Made by a program: the position numbers and the translations under genes. A DNA stretch of 35,834 nucleotides, from NCBI GenBank assembly GCA_030150265.1, contig JASLGG010000034.1, positions 1-35,834 of the forward strand, read 5' to 3'. Within the stretch, counting starts at the first letter, position 1. Each line of letters starts with the position of its first letter. The notes beneath the pieces are model-generated. The model was not told the origin of the DNA and did no database searches. It saw only the letters and a program-made list of their open reading frames with translations. Origin of the DNA: Protaetiibacter sp. (GTDB lineage: Bacteria > Actinomycetota > Actinomycetes > Actinomycetales > Microbacteriaceae). Below are positions 31,249 to 35,834 of this stretch, one piece after another.

Positions 31249-33312
31249 TCACACCGGCACGCGCCACTGCTGCGGCCAGAGGCCGTTGCAGTCGTAGATC
31301 TTCACGTCGGTGCCGATCGTCAGATCGCCCGCGGGCAGGTCGAGGCAACGACCCGACTGCGGGTTGAGGATCGAGCCGTTCGCCTGCGGGATCCACTGCT
31401 GGCCGGGGCTGCCGTCGCACGTCCACAGCTCGATCTTGGTGCCGTTGGCCGTTCCCGTTCCCACGCCGTCGAGGTCCATGCACTTGGCGAAGGCCCGCAG
31501 CGTGCCGTCGGGATGACGCGACCACTGCTGTCCGGGAACGCCCGAGCACGTCCAGATCTGGATCGCGCGGCCGTTCACCGGCGTGTTGGTGTCGACGTCG
31601 AGGCACAGCGCGTTGGGGCCGGGCCCGACGATGGGACCGGTGGGCTGCCCGGGCAGCGTCCACACCTGCGGCCAGAGGTTGTTGCAGTCATAGATCTGCA
31701 GGCCCGTGCCGTCGGCCGTGTTGCCCGAGGGCAGGTCGAGGCAGCGGCCCGACTGCGGGTTCAGCAGGCTGCCGTTGGCCTGCGGCCTCCACTGCTGCGC
31801 CCCCGCGCCGGGAAGGCAGTCCCACAGCTGCACCTTGCTGAAGTTCGCCGTGCCGTTGGCGGTGATGTCGAGGCACTTGCCGAACGCCCGGATGGTGCCG
31901 TCCGAGGCGATCGTCCAGCGCTGCCCCGTCGCGACGTTGCACGTGTAGAGCTGGACGGCCTTGCCGCTCACCGAGGTGTTGGTGTCGACGTCGACGCACT
32001 TGCCTGCCGGTCCGACGATCTGGCCGACCGGTCCGGGCAGGTCCCCGATCCCGAACCGCAGCTCGCACCGGTTGCCGGAGCCGAGCCAGGTCGCGGCGAA
32101 GTACACGAAGCTCGTCCCGTTCTCCCGGGGGATCGCGGGGGTCGAGTAGCCGGGACACGAGGGCACCCCGGAGGCGTAGCCGCCGGTGGGCGAGACCGTG
32201 ACCGGCGCCTCCATCTCCGTCCACTCGCCGACCCCGAGCGCCGCGTTCCGGAAGATCACGGACCCCGACTCGCCGAGCACCGTCTTGGAGCCCGTGGGCC
32301 CGGCCACGACGCGCTGCCCGGACAGCAGGAGCGTGCCGTTCGCGCCGCCGCCCGGCAGCCAGGAGATGTAGGGCGTGTGCAGCAGCTGCCGCGAGTCGGC
32401 GGTCTGCACGAGAGTGCCCGCCTGGCCGAGCGCGCCCCAGTTGAGGCCGTCGGCGCTGAACTTGATGTAGACCTCGCACGCGTGATCCGCGTTGGTGGCG
32501 TCGCGGCAGAGCTCGTACGACATCACGAAGCGGCCGTCGGGGAGCCGGGCGAAGGTCTGCATGCCCGGGCGCGCGAGGTTGTCGCTCGGGAACGCCACGT
32601 CCTGCACCAGCGTCGAGCTCCAGCTCGCGCCTCCGTTGGTCGAGGTGTAGTGACCGATCACCTGGTTGTTCGTCGGGCTTCCGGCGGGCCGCTCGTCCGA
32701 GATGAAGCACGCCAGGGTGCCGTTGTCGGCCAGCAGGAAGACCGGCTCCCAGATCCCGTGGCCCCAGGTGTTCGGCAGACCGGAGGTCGAGGTGCAGTCG
32801 GAGAGGTACGTCCAGCTCGTCCCCCCGTTCGTGCTCTTGAACACCTCGATCTTCTGGGCGGTGTAGTCGCCGATGCTCCAGGCGGTGCCCGCGGCGAGGA
32901 TGTCGCCCTGGGCGAGACCGGTCACCGTGCGCGGCACCTCGAACAGGGTGGGCGCCTCGAGGCTCCACCCCGAGGTGTGCGAGGAGATGGTCGAGATCTG
33001 CGACCAGCTCGCGCCGCCGTCGACGCTCCGGTAGACCGGCAGTGTAGTGGGGCCGCCGTGGCCGCCCTTCGCGAAGGTGGCGAGCATGGTCTGCGCCGTC
33101 GATCCGTCGTGGTCGAGCCGGATGGCGCGCGGATAGCCCGCCGTGCCGTTCGGATAGCTGACCGGGTTCGGCGAGTACAGGATCTGCCCCGCCTGGGTGG
33201 CGGATGCGGGAGCCGGCTGCGCCGCGAACCCCATGAGCGCGCTCGCGAGAAGCGCGATGAGCGCGAGAAGCGCTCCGTGCGGCCTGCGCCGCCATCGCAC
33301 GGTGGTCGTCAT
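31249..33312 (-). CDS. Secreted BNR-repeat (sialidase-fold) protein with two ricin-type lectin domains
   Basis: 687 residues. A signal peptide (RRRPHGALLALIALLASALM, cleavage near PASA) shows export. Residues about 40-425 form a BNR/Asp-box beta-propeller: SVDGGASWS, STNGGTSWT, STNGGASWSS and SADGLNWG are the Asp boxes, and GHGIWEPVFLLADNG and ARPGMQTFARLPDGRF look like active-site strands. Two ricin-B/CBM13 lectin modules follow (about 433-558 and 565-687), with repeated CLDLP, LWDC and QQW motifs. Exo-sialidase, exo-arabinanase (GH93-like) or a related exo-glycosidase is possible; I cannot decide between them. The ATG has GAGGGAAG 9 nt upstream. Its promoter contains the operator seen at the ABC operon, so it should be co-regulated and supply sugar to the importer. 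Confidence 0.85.
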   Translation of the reverse strand: MTTTVRWRRRPHGALLALIALLASALMGFAAQPAPASATQAGQILYSPNPVSYPNGTAGYPRAIRLDHDGSTAQTMLATFAKGGHGGPTTLPVYRSVDGGASWSQISTISSHTSGWSLEAPTLFEVPRTVTGLAQGDILAAGTAWSIGDYTAQKIEVFKSTNGGTSWTYLSDCTSTSGLPNTWGHGIWEPVFLLADNGTLACFISDERPAGSPTNNQVIGHYTSTNGGASWSSTLVQDVAFPSDNLARPGMQTFARLPDGRFVMSYELCRDATNADHACEVYIKFSADGLNWGALGQAGTLVQTADSRQLLHTPYISWLPGGGANGTLLLSGQRVVAGPTGSKTVLGESGSVIFRNAALGVGEWTEMEAPVTVSPTGGYASGVPSCPGYSTPAIPRENGTSFVYFAATWLGSGNRCELRFGIGDLPGPVGQIVGPAGKCVDVDTNTSVSGKAVQLYTCNVATGQRWTIASDGTIRAFGKCLDITANGTANFSKVQLWDCLPGAGAQQWRPQANGSLLNPQSGRCLDLPSGNTADGTGLQIYDCNNLWPQVWTLPGQPTGPIVGPGPNALCLDVDTNTPVNGRAIQIWTCSGVPGQQWSRHPDGTLRAFAKCMDLDGVGTGTANGTKIELWTCDGSPGQQWIPQANGSILNPQSGRCLDLPAGDLTIGTDVKIYDCNGLWPQQWRVPV
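31271..31798 (-). repeat. Duplicated ricin-B module at DNA level
   Basis: A segment of about 130 bp at 31271-31402 recurs at 31667-31798, offset 396 bp (132 codons). It covers the last subdomain of each lectin module, with the shared peptide NPQSGRCLDLP. The similarity in DNA points to a fairly recent internal duplication or gene conversion. Confidence 0.75.
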
Positions 33313-33355
33313 TCTTCTACTTCCCTCTTGTCGAAGACGCGCCAACGCGACTCCG

Positions 33356-33384
33356 ACTATGGCGGAGATTTGCCGACGTTGCAA
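33356..33384 (-). promoter_or_regulatory. Promoter of the BNR/ricin gene
   Basis: On the minus strand TTGCAA (33379-33384) and CATAGT (33356-33361) are 17 bp apart. This is the same layout as the ABC operon promoter, with the -35 inside the operator. Confidence 0.65.
33370..33384. promoter_or_regulatory. LacI-family operator C
   Basis: TTGCCGACGTTGCAA differs from operator B at two of 15 positions. It overlaps the -35 box of the BNR/ricin gene, 58 bp before its start codon. Confidence 0.65.
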
Positions 33385-33408
33385 GAGGGGAATGCGGCCC
33401 ATTCACGA

Positions 33409-33444
33409 CAACGGGCGCGCGCCCCGGAGGACGCGCGCCCGTTG
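33409..33444. terminator. 13-bp stem terminator of secA
   Basis: CAACGGGCGCGCG (33409-33421) pairs perfectly with CGCGCGCCCGTTG (33432-33444), loop of 10 nt. It lies 16 bp beyond the secA stop and upstream of the BNR/ricin promoter, so it insulates the two units. Confidence 0.8.
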
Positions 33445-33460
33445 ATCGCTGCTTGCCGGC

Positions 33461-35834
<2,374 letters not shown>

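Overview
The window is chromosomal DNA from a high-GC actinobacterium, most likely a member of the Microbacteriaceae. The reasons are the very GC-rich coding sequence with many GTG starts, WhiB1 lying convergent to a PdtaS-type kinase, an Rv3235-family gene, an LAxTG-type (class E sortase) surface protein and several start codons that directly follow a TANNNT box. The family assignment is an inference. No CRISPR array, transposase or rRNA was seen, and no stretch over about 300 bases lacks a gene.

Layout. 1-3.5 kb: the start of ilvD, a 47-codon ORF that looks like the two fused ends of the next gene, and that gene, a large LASTG-anchored surface protein. 3.7-6.9 kb: trehalose synthesis (otsA-otsB), divergent from a TIM-barrel sugar isomerase-like gene. 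6.9-12.2 kb: a tetR-MMPL-YhgE/Pip export operon behind two perfect TetR palindromes. 12.3-16.5 kb: a coupled pair of small membrane proteins, a CPBP protease, and a flavin oxidase divergent from a DapA-like aldolase. 16.5-18.0 kb: two less GC-rich ORFans (one membrane, one secreted) just downstream of tRNA-Lys(CTT). 18.0-19.1 kb: peroxiredoxin bcp, a repeat-built hairpin and a small membrane protein. 19.3-24.6 kb: a housekeeping block of whiB1, pdtaS, a CpaE-like ATPase, a CpaB/SAF protein, a BldC-like HTH protein, a conserved hypothetical and an Rv3235-family gene, with two DnaA-box matches in its intergenic regions. 24.6-33.4 kb: a sugar-use module. 33.5-35.8 kb: the 3' part of secA.

How the genes work together. 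The sugar module reads as one regulon. A secreted BNR/ricin-lectin protein (31249-33312) would act on a polymer outside the cell. A lipoprotein and two permeases (28716-30080, 27742-28668, 26887-27738) would import the product. A cytosolic GH2 enzyme (24815-26851) would hydrolyse it. A LacI repressor (30201-31211) would control both transcripts: near-identical TTGC-N7/8-GCAA sites lie in the divergent lacI/ABC region and upstream of the lectin gene, and in both places the site contains the -35 box of a promoter with a 17-bp spacer. No transporter ATPase is encoded here, so a shared MsiK-type ATPase elsewhere is likely.

The points most worth following are the internally deleted surface-protein paralogue, the degenerate ABC-ATPase-like tail fused to the MMPL transporter, the LacI regulon, the 21-bp phased inverted-repeat array and the 49-bp hairpin repeats in convergent intergenic regions, the paired DnaA boxes, and the ORFan pair next to tRNA-Lys.
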